This document shows, piece by piece, positions 1-6,994 of a stretch of DNA of 6,994 bases (positions are counted from its first letter, which is position 1; each line of letters opens with the position of its first letter). The translations under genes and the position numbers were made by a program. This DNA is from Robiginitomaculum sp. (GTDB lineage: Bacteria > Pseudomonadota > Alphaproteobacteria > Caulobacterales > Maricaulaceae): NCBI GenBank assembly GCA_002733385.1, contig NVVO01000014.1, positions 560 to 7,553 of the forward strand, written 5' to 3'. The notes under the pieces are model-generated. The model saw only the letters and a list, made by a program, of their open reading frames with translations, made no database searches and was not told the DNA's origin.

Positions 1-247
1 TTTTCTATTTGTGATGCAAAACCGGACATATATTCCCCCTGAATTTTTGTACCAAGTGGGCAGGCTGCGCACTTGGTAATATACATCAACATATAGGGAG
101 TTTTTTGCAGATTTCAAGACAAGGAATGGACGGGGAACCATAAACCAGAGGCAAAAGCCATCTTGGTAAATTCCAATATAGAGCCAATAGAGGCAATCTG
201 CACCCTCAACAAGACAAAGAGCAAGGGCAAAAAAAAGGCGCTGATTA
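1..247. other. Non-coding or degenerate accessory DNA left of the transposase remnant
   Basis: No recognisable gene was found here. A frame on the plus strand is open from 97 to a TGA at 250-252 (51 codons) but has no start codon, no ribosome binding site and no family I recognise. The only clear structure is a hairpin at 50-78, listed separately. The stretch sits where the N-terminal helix-turn-helix part of an IS630 transposase would be expected, but I cannot read such a domain in any frame. It may be decayed insertion-sequence DNA or older flanking sequence. Confidence 0.4.
50..78. repeat. Perfect 9-bp inverted repeat (hairpin)
   Basis: TACCAAGTG at 50-58 pairs perfectly with CACTTGGTA at 70-78 across an 11-nt loop. 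There is no T-run immediately after the stem on either strand, so it does not look like an intrinsic terminator. It could be a protein-binding palindrome or part of a mobile-element end. Its function is unknown. Confidence 0.5.
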
Positions 248-1028
<781 letters not shown>

Positions 1029-1049
1029 TTATAGATATTGGTTGGGCAA

Positions 1050-1076
1050 ATTATAATTTGTTTTCCAAGAAAGCAA
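1050..1076 (-). promoter_or_regulatory. Candidate promoter of the truncated tRNA-Ala
   Basis: On the minus strand TTGCTT (1076-1071) is followed after 15 nt by a perfect TATAAT (1055-1050), about 21 nt ahead of the tRNA 5' end. The -10 box lies inside a 14-bp palindrome, CAAATTATAATTTG (1047-1060), so a -10 can be read on both strands. The -35 match is modest and the spacer short. If active, it would transcribe the half tRNA into the insertion-sequence remnant. Confidence 0.4.
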
Positions 1077-1079
1077 ACC

Positions 1080-1556
1080 CTAATCTGCGTCTTCATCTCC
1101 TGCGTCTTCATCGTCGTTGTTACTGTCTGTCGGCGGTAGAGTGTCTTGTTCATCCTCCTCGTCCGCCAGCGTAGCGTCCTCATCATCATCATCTGTTGAA
1201 AAGCCGTCCATGTTCGGCGAGGAATGTCCTTCGTCTTCATCATCACTGCTATTACCGCCAAAGCTGGCATCGCCGTCAAGTTCCAGTTCTTTAGCAGCCA
1301 CCTCGTCCTGATCTATGTCTTCTTCGTCTAAATCTTCTTCTTCTACACCGTCCTCAGGATTAGCTTCACTTGTCTTTGTTGCAGCCTTGACCGGTTTTGG
1401 AGCGGGTGGTGCTACGACTACAATCTCCGCAGGATCAAAGCTGGTCGCGCAATAGGGGCATACGGCCGGCCTGTTGCCTAGGTCATAGAATTTCTTTTCG
1501 CATTCAGGACATAATTGCTTTTCGCCCAGATCGCGCTTCTGATTAGGTTTTGCCAC
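1080..1556 (-). CDS. FYDLN-type (TIGR02300 family) zinc-ribbon protein with acidic tail
   Basis: A 158-residue protein of the alphaproteobacterial TIGR02300/FYDLN acid family, whose function is unknown. The N-terminus has a complete four-cysteine zinc ribbon, CPEC (C16, C19) and CPYC (C33, C36), around the signature FYDLG at 23-27, where FYDLN is usual. A short Pro/Ala/Lys linker (about 46-60) leads to an extremely acidic tail: about 45 of the last 98 residues are Asp or Glu. No signal peptide or membrane segment is visible, so it is probably cytoplasmic. I chose the GTG at 1556-1554 because relatives begin MAKP and AGGG lies upstream. The in-frame ATG at 1628 would overlap the candidate promoter and lengthen the protein by 24 residues. 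It is divergent from aroA and 51 nt upstream of the broken tRNA, the usual family neighbourhood. The tail resembles nucleic-acid-mimicking or cation-binding tails, but that is inference. Confidence 0.85.
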   Translation of the reverse strand: MAKPNQKRDLGEKQLCPECEKKFYDLGNRPAVCPYCATSFDPAEIVVVAPPAPKPVKAATKTSEANPEDGVEEEDLDEEDIDQDEVAAKELELDGDASFGGNSSDDEDEGHSSPNMDGFSTDDDDEDATLADEEDEQDTLPPTDSNNDDEDAGDEDAD

Positions 1557-1626
1557 GTTTTGTTTCCCTAAATAATTTTTCATCAAGTCTTGCGTTTCGG
1601 CCAAGCGCGTATAAAAATCCCGCTTC

Positions 1627-1654
1627 ACTATATATGCGCTTGATTAGCGTCCAA
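1627..1654 (-). promoter_or_regulatory. Candidate sigma-70 promoter for the FYDLN protein gene
   Basis: On the minus strand TTGGAC (1654-1649) and TATAGT (1632-1627) are separated by 16 nt. Transcription would begin near 1620, leaving a leader of about 60 nt before the GTG at 1556. This supports the shorter protein, because the alternative ATG at 1628 lies at the -10 box. I see no equally good promoter for aroA in the shared intergenic region. Confidence 0.4.
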
Positions 1655-1690
1655 ATTTTGCAAGTCAACTGGTATTGCCGGGAAAAACCC

Positions 1691-3010
1691 ATGAATTCAG
1701 CAATGATGTCTAAAACACCACCAAAAAGCCTCAAGGGGCGCGTGCGGACACCGGGAGATAAATCCATATCCCATCGGGCTTTGATCCTGGGCGCATTGGC
1801 CGAAGGTGTAACCAATATTACAGGTCTGCTGGAAGGTGACGACATTTTACATACCGCAAAGGCTGTGGAGGCATTTGGTGCCAAGGTTAAACGAATAGCC
1901 CCGGGCCATTGGCAAGTGGAAGGTTTGGGGCGTGCCGGCTGGCGTTCCCCCAAAGCGCCCGTAGATTTTGGCAATGCCGGGACAGGCGCACGTTTGGTCA
2001 TGGGGGCGGCGGCCGGGTTTGATCTTCAGGTCTCCTATCTGGGCGATGCCAGCTTGTCGTCGCGCCCTATGGGCCGCGTGCTTAAGCCTTTGGAACAAAT
2101 GGGGGCAAAATTTGACAGCACGGACGGTAAACTCCCCCTCAGCCAAACTCGAGGCGGTGGTTTAACGCCAATTCAATACACCCCGCCCCATGCTTCTGCC
2201 CAGGTGAAATCGGCCATATTGTTGGCTGGGCTCAACACGTCGGGTACAACGGCGCTGACCGAGATCCACCTGACCCGTGACCACACGGAAAACATGCTGA
2301 ACTCCTTTGGGGTAAAGCTCGTGCGCAAGCCGAAAAACAAAGGCCAGACCGTCATTCTTGAAGGCCTGGCCCGTCTGCAAGCGACCAATATTAATGTGCC
2401 GGGAGACCCGTCTTCTGCCGCATTTTTAATCGCGGCCGCCTTGGTGGTACCAGGTTCGGATATACTGGTTGAAAATGTCATGATGAATGAAGCCCGCACC
2501 GGGCTGTTTGGCGTTCTCTCAGAAATGGGCGCATTTATCCGGGCCGACAATTTTCGCCGTTCTGGCGGGGAAACTATTGCCGATTTGCACATTCGCTATA
2601 ATAAATTGCGCGGGGTAAATGTGCCGGCAGACCGGGTGCCGTCCATGGTCGACGAATACCCGGTTCTGGCAGTGATCGCCGCAACCGCCAGCGGGCAAAC
2701 CCATATGCACGGCCTTGGCGAGTTGCGGGTCAAGGAAAGTGACCGCTTGGCGGGTACCCATGCGCTGCTCATCGCCAATGGCGTTGATGCCAGTATTGAG
2801 GGTGAGACGCTAATTGTATCTGGCGGGCGCATTGCGGGCGGAGCCAAAGTTAAAACCCATCATGATCACCGTCTGGCCATGAGCGCCCTCATATTGGGGC
2901 TGGCTGCTGACAAACCGGTATCTATAGATGACAGCTCGATGATTGCCACCAGCTTTCCGGCGTTTTTTGATTTACTTGCGCAAATTGGTGCACCTATGGA
3001 TATGGCATGA
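1691..3010 (+). CDS. aroA: 3-phosphoshikimate 1-carboxyvinyltransferase (EPSP synthase, class II)
   Basis: EPSP synthase joins shikimate-3-phosphate and phosphoenolpyruvate to give EPSP, the step before chorismate synthase; it is a cytoplasmic enzyme. The 439-residue product has the family motifs in order: PGDKSISHR (21-29, with Lys24 and Arg29), DFGNAGTG (92-99), RPMGRVL (125-131), SAQVKSA (169-175), GDPSS (238-242), PSMVDEYP (317-324, with Asp321), ELRVKESDR (344-352, with Glu349) and DHR (392-394). RPMGR and the overall resemblance to the CP4-type enzyme place it in class II. The residue matching Ala100 of the CP4 enzyme is Gly97 here, as in glyphosate-sensitive enzymes, while Leu102 matches the CP4 leucine. 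The ATG at 1691 is preferred, with GGGA just upstream; ATGs at 1703 and 1706 are possible. The frame is open back to 1550, but that part is antisense to the divergent gene. cmk starts 13 nt after the stop, so the two are probably cotranscribed. Confidence 0.96.
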   Translation: MNSAMMSKTPPKSLKGRVRTPGDKSISHRALILGALAEGVTNITGLLEGDDILHTAKAVEAFGAKVKRIAPGHWQVEGLGRAGWRSPKAPVDFGNAGTGARLVMGAAAGFDLQVSYLGDASLSSRPMGRVLKPLEQMGAKFDSTDGKLPLSQTRGGGLTPIQYTPPHASAQVKSAILLAGLNTSGTTALTEIHLTRDHTENMLNSFGVKLVRKPKNKGQTVILEGLARLQATNINVPGDPSSAAFLIAAALVVPGSDILVENVMMNEARTGLFGVLSEMGAFIRADNFRRSGGETIADLHIRYNKLRGVNVPADRVPSMVDEYPVLAVIAATASGQTHMHGLGELRVKESDRLAGTHALLIANGVDASIEGETLIVSGGRIAGGAKVKTHHDHRLAMSALILGLAADKPVSIDDSSMIATSFPAFFDLLAQIGAPMDMA

Positions 3011-3023
3011 AGATGGATAGGTC

Positions 3024-3683
3024 ATGAAACCCGCACGCAAACCTGTTATTGCCATTGACGGCACATTTGCATCCGGCAAGGGCAGTTTGGCGAAAAAACT
3101 GGCCGCGTATTTTGGCTATGCCTATCTGGACACAGGCAAGTTATACCGTGCGTTGGCTTTGCGGGCTTTGGAGGCCCAGGCTGATTTAGGCGGCGGGCCG
3201 TCATTGGCAAAACTGGCCGTGCTGATCAGGCCTGGGGAGCTTGCAAACCCAAAATTGAAAAGTGGTGCCGTCGGCGCGGCGGCGTCTAAAGTGGCCGTAC
3301 ACAACGAAGTGCGGGCCGCCTTGAAAGCTTATCAGGTTAACTTTGCCCATAACCCGCCAAAAAATGTATCCGGTGCCGTGCTCGATGGTCGTGATATTGG
3401 TACCGTCATTTGTCCGCAGGCCGAGGTAAAACTCTATATAGACGCCAAACCGCAAATCCGGGCCGAAAGACGGTATAAGGAACTGCTGTCCTACGGCGAA
3501 GATATAAGTTTGGCACAGGTTTTGGCTGATTTGGTTGAGCGTGACCGCCGCGACCAAAACCGGGCCGCCGCCCCCCTAAAGCCAGCTGTAAATGCGCACT
3601 TGCTTGATACGACAAACTTGTCTATAGACGCGGCGTTCGAGCAAGCCAAGACATTGATAATGGCGCTTTTGAAGCCAATCTAA
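3024..3683 (+). CDS. cmk: Cytidylate kinase (CMP/dCMP kinase)
   Basis: Phosphorylates CMP and dCMP with ATP in pyrimidine nucleotide salvage; cytoplasmic. The 219-residue length fits the family. The P-loop is GTFASGKGS (13-21); most relatives have GPAASGKGT, so the Pro and the final Thr are replaced but Gly18 and Lys19 are kept. LDTGKLYRA (35-43) belongs to the nucleotide monophosphate site, and DGRDIGTV (121-128) is the conserved CMP-kinase motif. ERDRRDQNR (172-180) keeps the Arg, Asp and Arg of the substrate-binding RDxxDxxR signature. PLKPAVNAHLLDTT (184-197) has Asn190 where Asp is usual. The insert between the first and second halves is short, as in many alphaproteobacterial enzymes. 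The gene lies 13 nt after aroA and 106 nt before rpsA, a conserved order, which suggests an aroA-cmk operon that may read on into rpsA. Confidence 0.94.
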   Translation: MKPARKPVIAIDGTFASGKGSLAKKLAAYFGYAYLDTGKLYRALALRALEAQADLGGGPSLAKLAVLIRPGELANPKLKSGAVGAAASKVAVHNEVRAALKAYQVNFAHNPPKNVSGAVLDGRDIGTVICPQAEVKLYIDAKPQIRAERRYKELLSYGEDISLAQVLADLVERDRRDQNRAAAPLKPAVNAHLLDTTNLSIDAAFEQAKTLIMALLKPI

Positions 3684-3702
3684 GCTTTTAGAACATTTTT
3701 AC

Positions 3703-3763
3703 GCCCGGATTGGCCGGGCCAGACCGTTGGTGCAAGCAAAGCCGAGCAAGGCTATATGACCAA
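3703..3763 (+). promoter_or_regulatory. Structured cmk-rpsA intergenic region, possible S1 mRNA leader
   Basis: Two foldable elements lie upstream of rpsA. The first is a perfect 6-bp stem, GCCCGG (3703-3708) with CCGGGC (3714-3719), closing a 5-nt loop. The second is nested: TTGGT (3727-3731) pairs with ACCAA (3759-3763) and encloses AGCC (3740-3743) with GGCT (3750-3753). No T-run follows either one, so they are not ordinary terminators. S1 synthesis is autoregulated through its 5' untranslated region in other proteobacteria, so a leader role is plausible but is inference. Confidence 0.35.
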
Positions 3764-3789
3764 TTGGCACGACTAAATAGAGACGAATT

Positions 3790-5496
3790 ATGAGCGCTGC
3801 TCAAATAGAATCCTTAAATCCCACAACCGATGATTTCGCCGCCATGCTGGAGGCCTCCCTAGAGACCAGCAATATGAAGGAAGGCGGGGTTGTTACTGGC
3901 ACTGTCACCAGCATTGAAAAAGATATTGTCATTGTAGATGTGGGCCTGAAAACCGAAGGCCGTATACCCATACGCGAATTTTACGAACCTGGAAATGATG
4001 ATACGGTAAAAGTTGGCGACCGGGTAGAAATTTTCCTGGAGCGTATTGAAAACGCGCTCGGTGATGCCGTACTGTCACGCGATAAAGCGCGGCGCGAAGA
4101 AAGCTGGCTAAAATTGGTCAAAGACTATGAAGCCAAAACACCCGTACAAGGCGCCATTGTTGGCCGGGTCAAAGGCGGGTTTACCGTGGATCTTGGTGGT
4201 GTGAACGCATTTTTGCCAGGTTCGCAAGTTGATATCCGCCCGGTGCGCGATATCGGGCCTTTGATGGACAAGGTACAACCGTTTATGTTGCTTAAAATGG
4301 ACCGTCCGCGCAACAATATCGTTGTGTCGCGCCGGGCTATTTTGGAAGAAAGCCGGGCCGAACAACGGGCCGAGCTGATCGAAAGCCTCAAAGAGGGTGA
4401 AGAGCGTGAAGGCATTGTCAAAAACATCACCGATTACGGCGCATTCGTAGACCTGGGCGGTATTGACGGCCTGTTGCATGTCACGGACATGTCCTGGAGC
4501 CGGATTAGTCACCCAAGCCAAATTTTGGCGGTTGGTGATACGATCAAGGTTAAGCTTATCCGCATCAACCCGGAAACCCAGCGTATTAGCCTTGGTATTA
4601 AACAATTGTCCGAAGACCCGTGGATGTCGGCTGTTGCTCGCTATCCTGCTGGCACCAAACTTGTCGGCAAGGTTTCCAACATTGCTGATTATGGTGCCTT
4701 TATCGAATTGGAAGACGGTGTTGAAGGTCTTGTTCACGTTTCTGAAATGAGCTGGACAAAGAAAAATATCCATCCCGGTAAAATGGTTTCCACATCACAA
4801 GAAGTGGATGTTGTGGTTCTGGAAGTTGACCAGGAGAAACGCCGGATTTCATTGGGCATGAAGCAATTGCAAGACAATCCTTGGGATAGTTTTGCCGAGC
4901 GCTTCCCGGTTGGCACAATTATCAACGGCGAAGTTCGTTCAATCACCGAATTTGGTTTGTTTATTGGTTTGGACGGCGAAATCGACGGCATGGCCCATTT
5001 ATCTGATTTGTCTTGGGACAAGTCCGGCGAAGAAGCTTTGGGTGATTACACCAAAGGGGATATGGTCGAAGCGAAAATTCTTGAAGTTGATATCGACAAG
5101 GAACGCATCAGCCTGGGTGTCAAGCAATTGACCAAGGACACTGGAGCCGGGCCAGCCGCCGCGCGCGGCAAAACCGTTACCTGTACCGTTACCGAAGTTA
5201 ACCGGGGCGGTATTGAAGTTAAATTCGGCGACGACGGTGCCGAAACAAAGGCCTTTATCCGCAAAAACGATTTGTCACGCGAACGCTCCGAGCAACGCCC
5301 GGAACGGTTTGCTGTTGGCGATAAAGTTGACGCACGGGTGCTTAAAACCGACCGCAAAACCGGTCAGGTCAGCCTGTCCATCAAGGCTTTGGAAATCGCA
5401 GACGAGAAAGAAGCCGTGGCCCAATACGGCTCCACCGATTCCGGTGCATCTCTCGGCGACATTCTTGGTGCAGCCCTAAAGACCGACAAAGAGTAA
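3790..5496 (+). CDS. rpsA: 30S ribosomal protein S1
   Basis: Ribosomal protein S1 binds mRNA on the 30S subunit and unfolds structured initiation regions. The 568-residue length is usual for alphaproteobacteria. Six S1 (OB-fold) domains can be read: about 31-98, 117-183, 205-273, 288-360, 375-447 and 459-533. Domains 3-5 are the most typical, with YGAFV, YGAFI and FGLFI cores, then GLLHVTDMSW, GLVHVSEMSW and GMAHLSDLSW, and ends such as RISLGIKQL. Domains 1 and 2 are the diverged ribosome-binding pair, and domain 6 (NRGGIEVKF) is also diverged. The C-terminus carries a short tail with SLGDILGAAL (554-563). The ATG at 3790 follows GAGACG, a modest ribosome binding site. The gene comes after cmk and ends just before a strong terminator. 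No ihfB follows in the window, unlike the order in enterobacteria. Confidence 0.97.
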   Translation: MSAAQIESLNPTTDDFAAMLEASLETSNMKEGGVVTGTVTSIEKDIVIVDVGLKTEGRIPIREFYEPGNDDTVKVGDRVEIFLERIENALGDAVLSRDKARREESWLKLVKDYEAKTPVQGAIVGRVKGGFTVDLGGVNAFLPGSQVDIRPVRDIGPLMDKVQPFMLLKMDRPRNNIVVSRRAILEESRAEQRAELIESLKEGEEREGIVKNITDYGAFVDLGGIDGLLHVTDMSWSRISHPSQILAVGDTIKVKLIRINPETQRISLGIKQLSEDPWMSAVARYPAGTKLVGKVSNIADYGAFIELEDGVEGLVHVSEMSWTKKNIHPGKMVSTSQEVDVVVLEVDQEKRRISLGMKQLQDNPWDSFAERFPVGTIINGEVRSITEFGLFIGLDGEIDGMAHLSDLSWDKSGEEALGDYTKGDMVEAKILEVDIDKERISLGVKQLTKDTGAGPAAARGKTVTCTVTEVNRGGIEVKFGDDGAETKAFIRKNDLSRERSEQRPERFAVGDKVDARVLKTDRKTGQVSLSIKALEIADEKEAVAQYGSTDSGASLGDILGAALKTDKE

Positions 5497-5521
5497 GATC
5501 GTCCACATAAGGGAATTATCG

Positions 5522-5549
5522 AAAATCCGCGCCCCGGCGCGGATTTTTT
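5522..5549 (+). terminator. Strong intrinsic terminator of rpsA, probably bidirectional
   Basis: AAAATCCGCGCC (5522-5533) pairs perfectly over 12 bp with GGCGCGGATTTT (5536-5547), and six T residues (5544-5549) lie at and beyond the end of the stem. It begins 26 nt after the rpsA stop codon. On the minus strand the same stem ends in four T and lies 32 nt beyond the aldolase-family stop, so it can serve both converging transcripts. Confidence 0.92.
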
Positions 5550-5581
5550 ATAGGTGAGACAGGCCTTGCTCTGGCGTTGGC

Positions 5582-6427
5582 TTAATACTCCCAGCCCGCA
5601 TAATTTTTCGTTAGCCTGCGCATCAGTGCTGGCCAAACCAGATTGTCACCCATGCCTTTCATAAATGCACCGCTGCCTTGGGCGTGAACACGCGCGGAAA
5701 GCTCGTCGTCACATTCGTGCAAATTCTTGTTGCCTGCCGCCTGGGCAAGTATTTGAGTTTTGCAAGCTTGTTCGAGGAAATACATGCGCAGGAACGCCAA
5801 GGCGCAATTGCCGCCAACCACCATGGTGCCGTGATTGCGCAGCATCAGGAAATTTTTTGCCCCCATATCGGCGACAATTCTTTCCCGCTCGTCCAGATCC
5901 AGCGCAATACCTTCATAATCATGATAGGCCAGATCATCATGGACGATCATGGAAAACTGGGTGTATTTGCGCAGGCCCTTTTTTTGCACCGATACCGCTA
6001 CCCCGTAAGGTGTATGCACATGCATGACACAGCTCGCATCGCTACGCGCCGCATGCACGGCGGAATGGATGGTAAAGCCGGCTGGGTTAATGAAATACGG
6101 GCTGTCGCCGATTATATTACCCTCCAGGTCGATTTTAACTAGGGATGAAGCCGTCATTTCGTCGAACAAAACCCCGTAAGGATTGATCAAAAACCGCTCT
6201 TCCATTTTGCCGTCTTTATTGGTTTCGTCCGGGAGCCTTGCCGAAATATGGGTAAACACCAAATCCGTCCACCCGTACAAGGCGCACAAACGGTATAACG
6301 CCGCTAATTCGACCCTAAGCTGCCATTCAATTTCCGAGACCTTGCCCTCCATGCGCTCAACTTTGGTCGGATCGGCAATATCAAACCCGGCACTTACCCC
6401 CATGACGTCTTGCATTGCTTTGGTCAT
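5582..6427 (-). CDS. Class II aldolase/adducin family protein
   Basis: A 281-residue cytoplasmic protein with one aldolase II fold. Visible motifs are FTHISARLP (58-66), FLINPYGVLFDE (79-90), TASSLVKID (92-100), PAGFTIHSAVHAARSD (115-130), the metal-site pair HVH (H136, H138) in MHVHTPYG, and the third metal histidine H199 in LRNHGTMVVG. Lining up H121 and H136 with His77 and His92 of fuculose-1-phosphate aldolase FucA puts Gly117 where FucA has its catalytic Glu73. The metal site therefore looks intact, but ordinary sugar-phosphate aldolase chemistry is doubtful; this is typical of the adducin-like branch, whose substrates are unknown. The ATG at 6427 follows a strong AGAGGA site; the frame continues upstream to 6511, but that part overlaps the NnrS gene. 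It follows NnrS by 17 nt, so the two are probably cotranscribed. I would not assign a substrate. Confidence 0.9.
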   Translation of the reverse strand: MTKAMQDVMGVSAGFDIADPTKVERMEGKVSEIEWQLRVELAALYRLCALYGWTDLVFTHISARLPDETNKDGKMEERFLINPYGVLFDEMTASSLVKIDLEGNIIGDSPYFINPAGFTIHSAVHAARSDASCVMHVHTPYGVAVSVQKKGLRKYTQFSMIVHDDLAYHDYEGIALDLDERERIVADMGAKNFLMLRNHGTMVVGGNCALAFLRMYFLEQACKTQILAQAAGNKNLHECDDELSARVHAQGSGAFMKGMGDNLVWPALMRRLTKNYAGWEY

Positions 6428-6428
6428 A

Positions 6429-6437
6429 TTTTCCTCT
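6429..6437 (-). promoter_or_regulatory. Ribosome binding site that decides the aldolase-family start
   Basis: The minus strand reads AAAGAGGAAAATATG, with AGAGGA a few bases before the ATG at 6427-6425. This is the best Shine-Dalgarno match in the region and argues against the upstream in-frame ATG at 6511, which lies inside the NnrS gene. Confidence 0.75.
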
Positions 6438-6444
6438 TTTCTAT

Positions 6445-6994
6445 CTATCGACGTTTCTTGAAATATAATGGCATGAAGACGGCAACAAATAAAGTAAAAC
6501 CAATACTCCAAGCCAGGCCGGATAGATTAACCAAAGTTTGTTGCGCAAAAAACCCAGCCGCCAACCTTAGCACTGCGGCCACACCTACCAACAGATACAC
6601 CAAGCTCAAAGCCCATCCCGCCCGCATAGGTAGGCCAGAATGGCCAAAGCTGGCCCGGCTCATCATGGCGGCTATCATCATGCCGACGGCACCAATGGTC
6701 AGGGCGTGGAGAGCATCAGCCGCCAAAAACCCGTCCCATAAAATCGACAGGCCAAGCAAACCAAATCCGAGTGCTAGCCAAGCATAGGCTATATGCAAAA
6801 CCACGATAATGGACTGGTTGATGACGGCTAGCCCCTGCCAGCGAGCCAAACGAACTGCGTGGCCGAGTCCAGCTAAAACCAATGCTACGCCCGTGATTTT
6901 GTGTACCGGAAAAAACACCCACAATAATAAGGCCAACGCCGCAAACAGCATCACCACTTTGTCAATTTGGCCGCTTGGCTTGGCGGGCATTTTG
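6445..6994 (-). CDS. NnrS family membrane protein, C-terminal part
   Basis: This is the C-terminal 182 residues or so of an NnrS family protein; the gene runs off the right end of the window, and whole members are roughly 400 residues. NnrS proteins are haem- and copper-containing polytopic membrane proteins linked to resistance to nitric oxide stress. Six hydrophobic segments are readable, in keeping with about half of a twelve-helix protein. Family-like motifs include GHAVRLARWQG, VLHIAYAWLALG, DALHALTIGAVGMM and MSRASFGHSG, whose histidines are candidate haem or metal ligands. The ATG at 6990 is probably internal, since the frame stays open to the window edge. The protein ends FKKRR at 6447-6445, 17 nt before the aldolase-family gene, so NnrS is the upstream member of this pair. 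Any control by NO-responsive regulators would lie outside the window. Confidence 0.87.
   Translation of the reverse strand, partial: KMPAKPSGQIDKVVMLFAALALLLWVFFPVHKITGVALVLAGLGHAVRLARWQGLAVINQSIIVVLHIAYAWLALGFGLLGLSILWDGFLAADALHALTIGAVGMMIAAMMSRASFGHSGLPMRAGWALSLVYLLVGVAAVLRLAAGFFAQQTLVNLSGLAWSIGFTLFVAVFMPLYFKKRR

Noticed and set aside
1117..1311. Serine-rich plus-strand open frame
   Set aside because: It is the antisense shadow of Asp/Glu codons in the acidic tail of the FYDLN protein.
1550..1690. 47-codon N-terminal extension of aroA
   Set aside because: It overlaps the divergent FYDLN gene start and promoter region and has no EPSP synthase resemblance before the ATG at 1691.
3703..3719. 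GC-rich hairpin as a terminator after cmk
   Set aside because: No T-run follows the stem on either strand; the T-run at 3696-3700 precedes it on the plus strand.
4108..4773. Long minus-strand open frame (221 codons) inside rpsA
   Set aside because: It is antisense to clear S1 domains, has no family motif, and fits a codon-bias shadow.
6428..6511. 28-codon upstream extension of the aldolase-family protein
   Set aside because: It overlaps the NnrS C-terminus, and a strong AGAGGA site sits directly before the ATG at 6427.

Overview
The window looks like an alphaproteobacterial chromosome segment. The evidence is the block of an FYDLN-type small acidic protein gene (minus strand) divergent from aroA-cmk-rpsA, with an alanine tRNA just beyond it. 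The EPSP synthase is of class II and ribosomal protein S1 is about 568 residues long. Base composition is moderate, clearly below that of high-GC alphaproteobacteria. I cannot name a genus; a Rhodospirillales-like or related marine lineage is only a guess.

Layout. Positions 1-985 are decayed accessory DNA: an unexplained 5' part with one hairpin, then the wreck of an IS630-family transposase (in-frame amber codon, frameshift, no N-terminal DNA-binding domain, no clear native end). This DNA abuts the 5' half of a tRNA-Ala(GGC) gene (985-1028, minus), whose variable loop, T arm and 3' acceptor strand are missing. Next, on the minus strand, comes a zinc-ribbon protein with a very acidic tail (1080-1556). 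It shares a divergent promoter region with aroA (1691-3010, plus). aroA, cmk (3024-3683) and rpsA (3790-5496) follow on the plus strand. The 106-nt cmk-rpsA gap can fold into hairpins, and a strong, probably bidirectional terminator lies at 5522-5549. The right side holds a minus-strand pair: the C-terminal half of an NnrS family membrane protein, cut by the window end, and 17 nt downstream of it a class II aldolase/adducin family protein (5582-6427).

How the genes relate. aroA makes EPSP for chorismate and aromatic amino acids, cmk recycles CMP/dCMP, and rpsA supplies the mRNA-binding ribosomal protein S1. They form a conserved housekeeping cluster rather than one pathway. The NnrS/aldolase pair is a separate unit, facing the cluster across the terminator. 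NnrS suggests a link to nitric oxide stress; the role of the aldolase-like protein is unknown. I found no CRISPR array, prophage, toxin-antitoxin pair or clearly new defence system. The most notable signals are the truncated tRNA at the edge of the mobile-element debris, the putative S1 leader, and the aldolase-like protein that lacks the usual catalytic glutamate.
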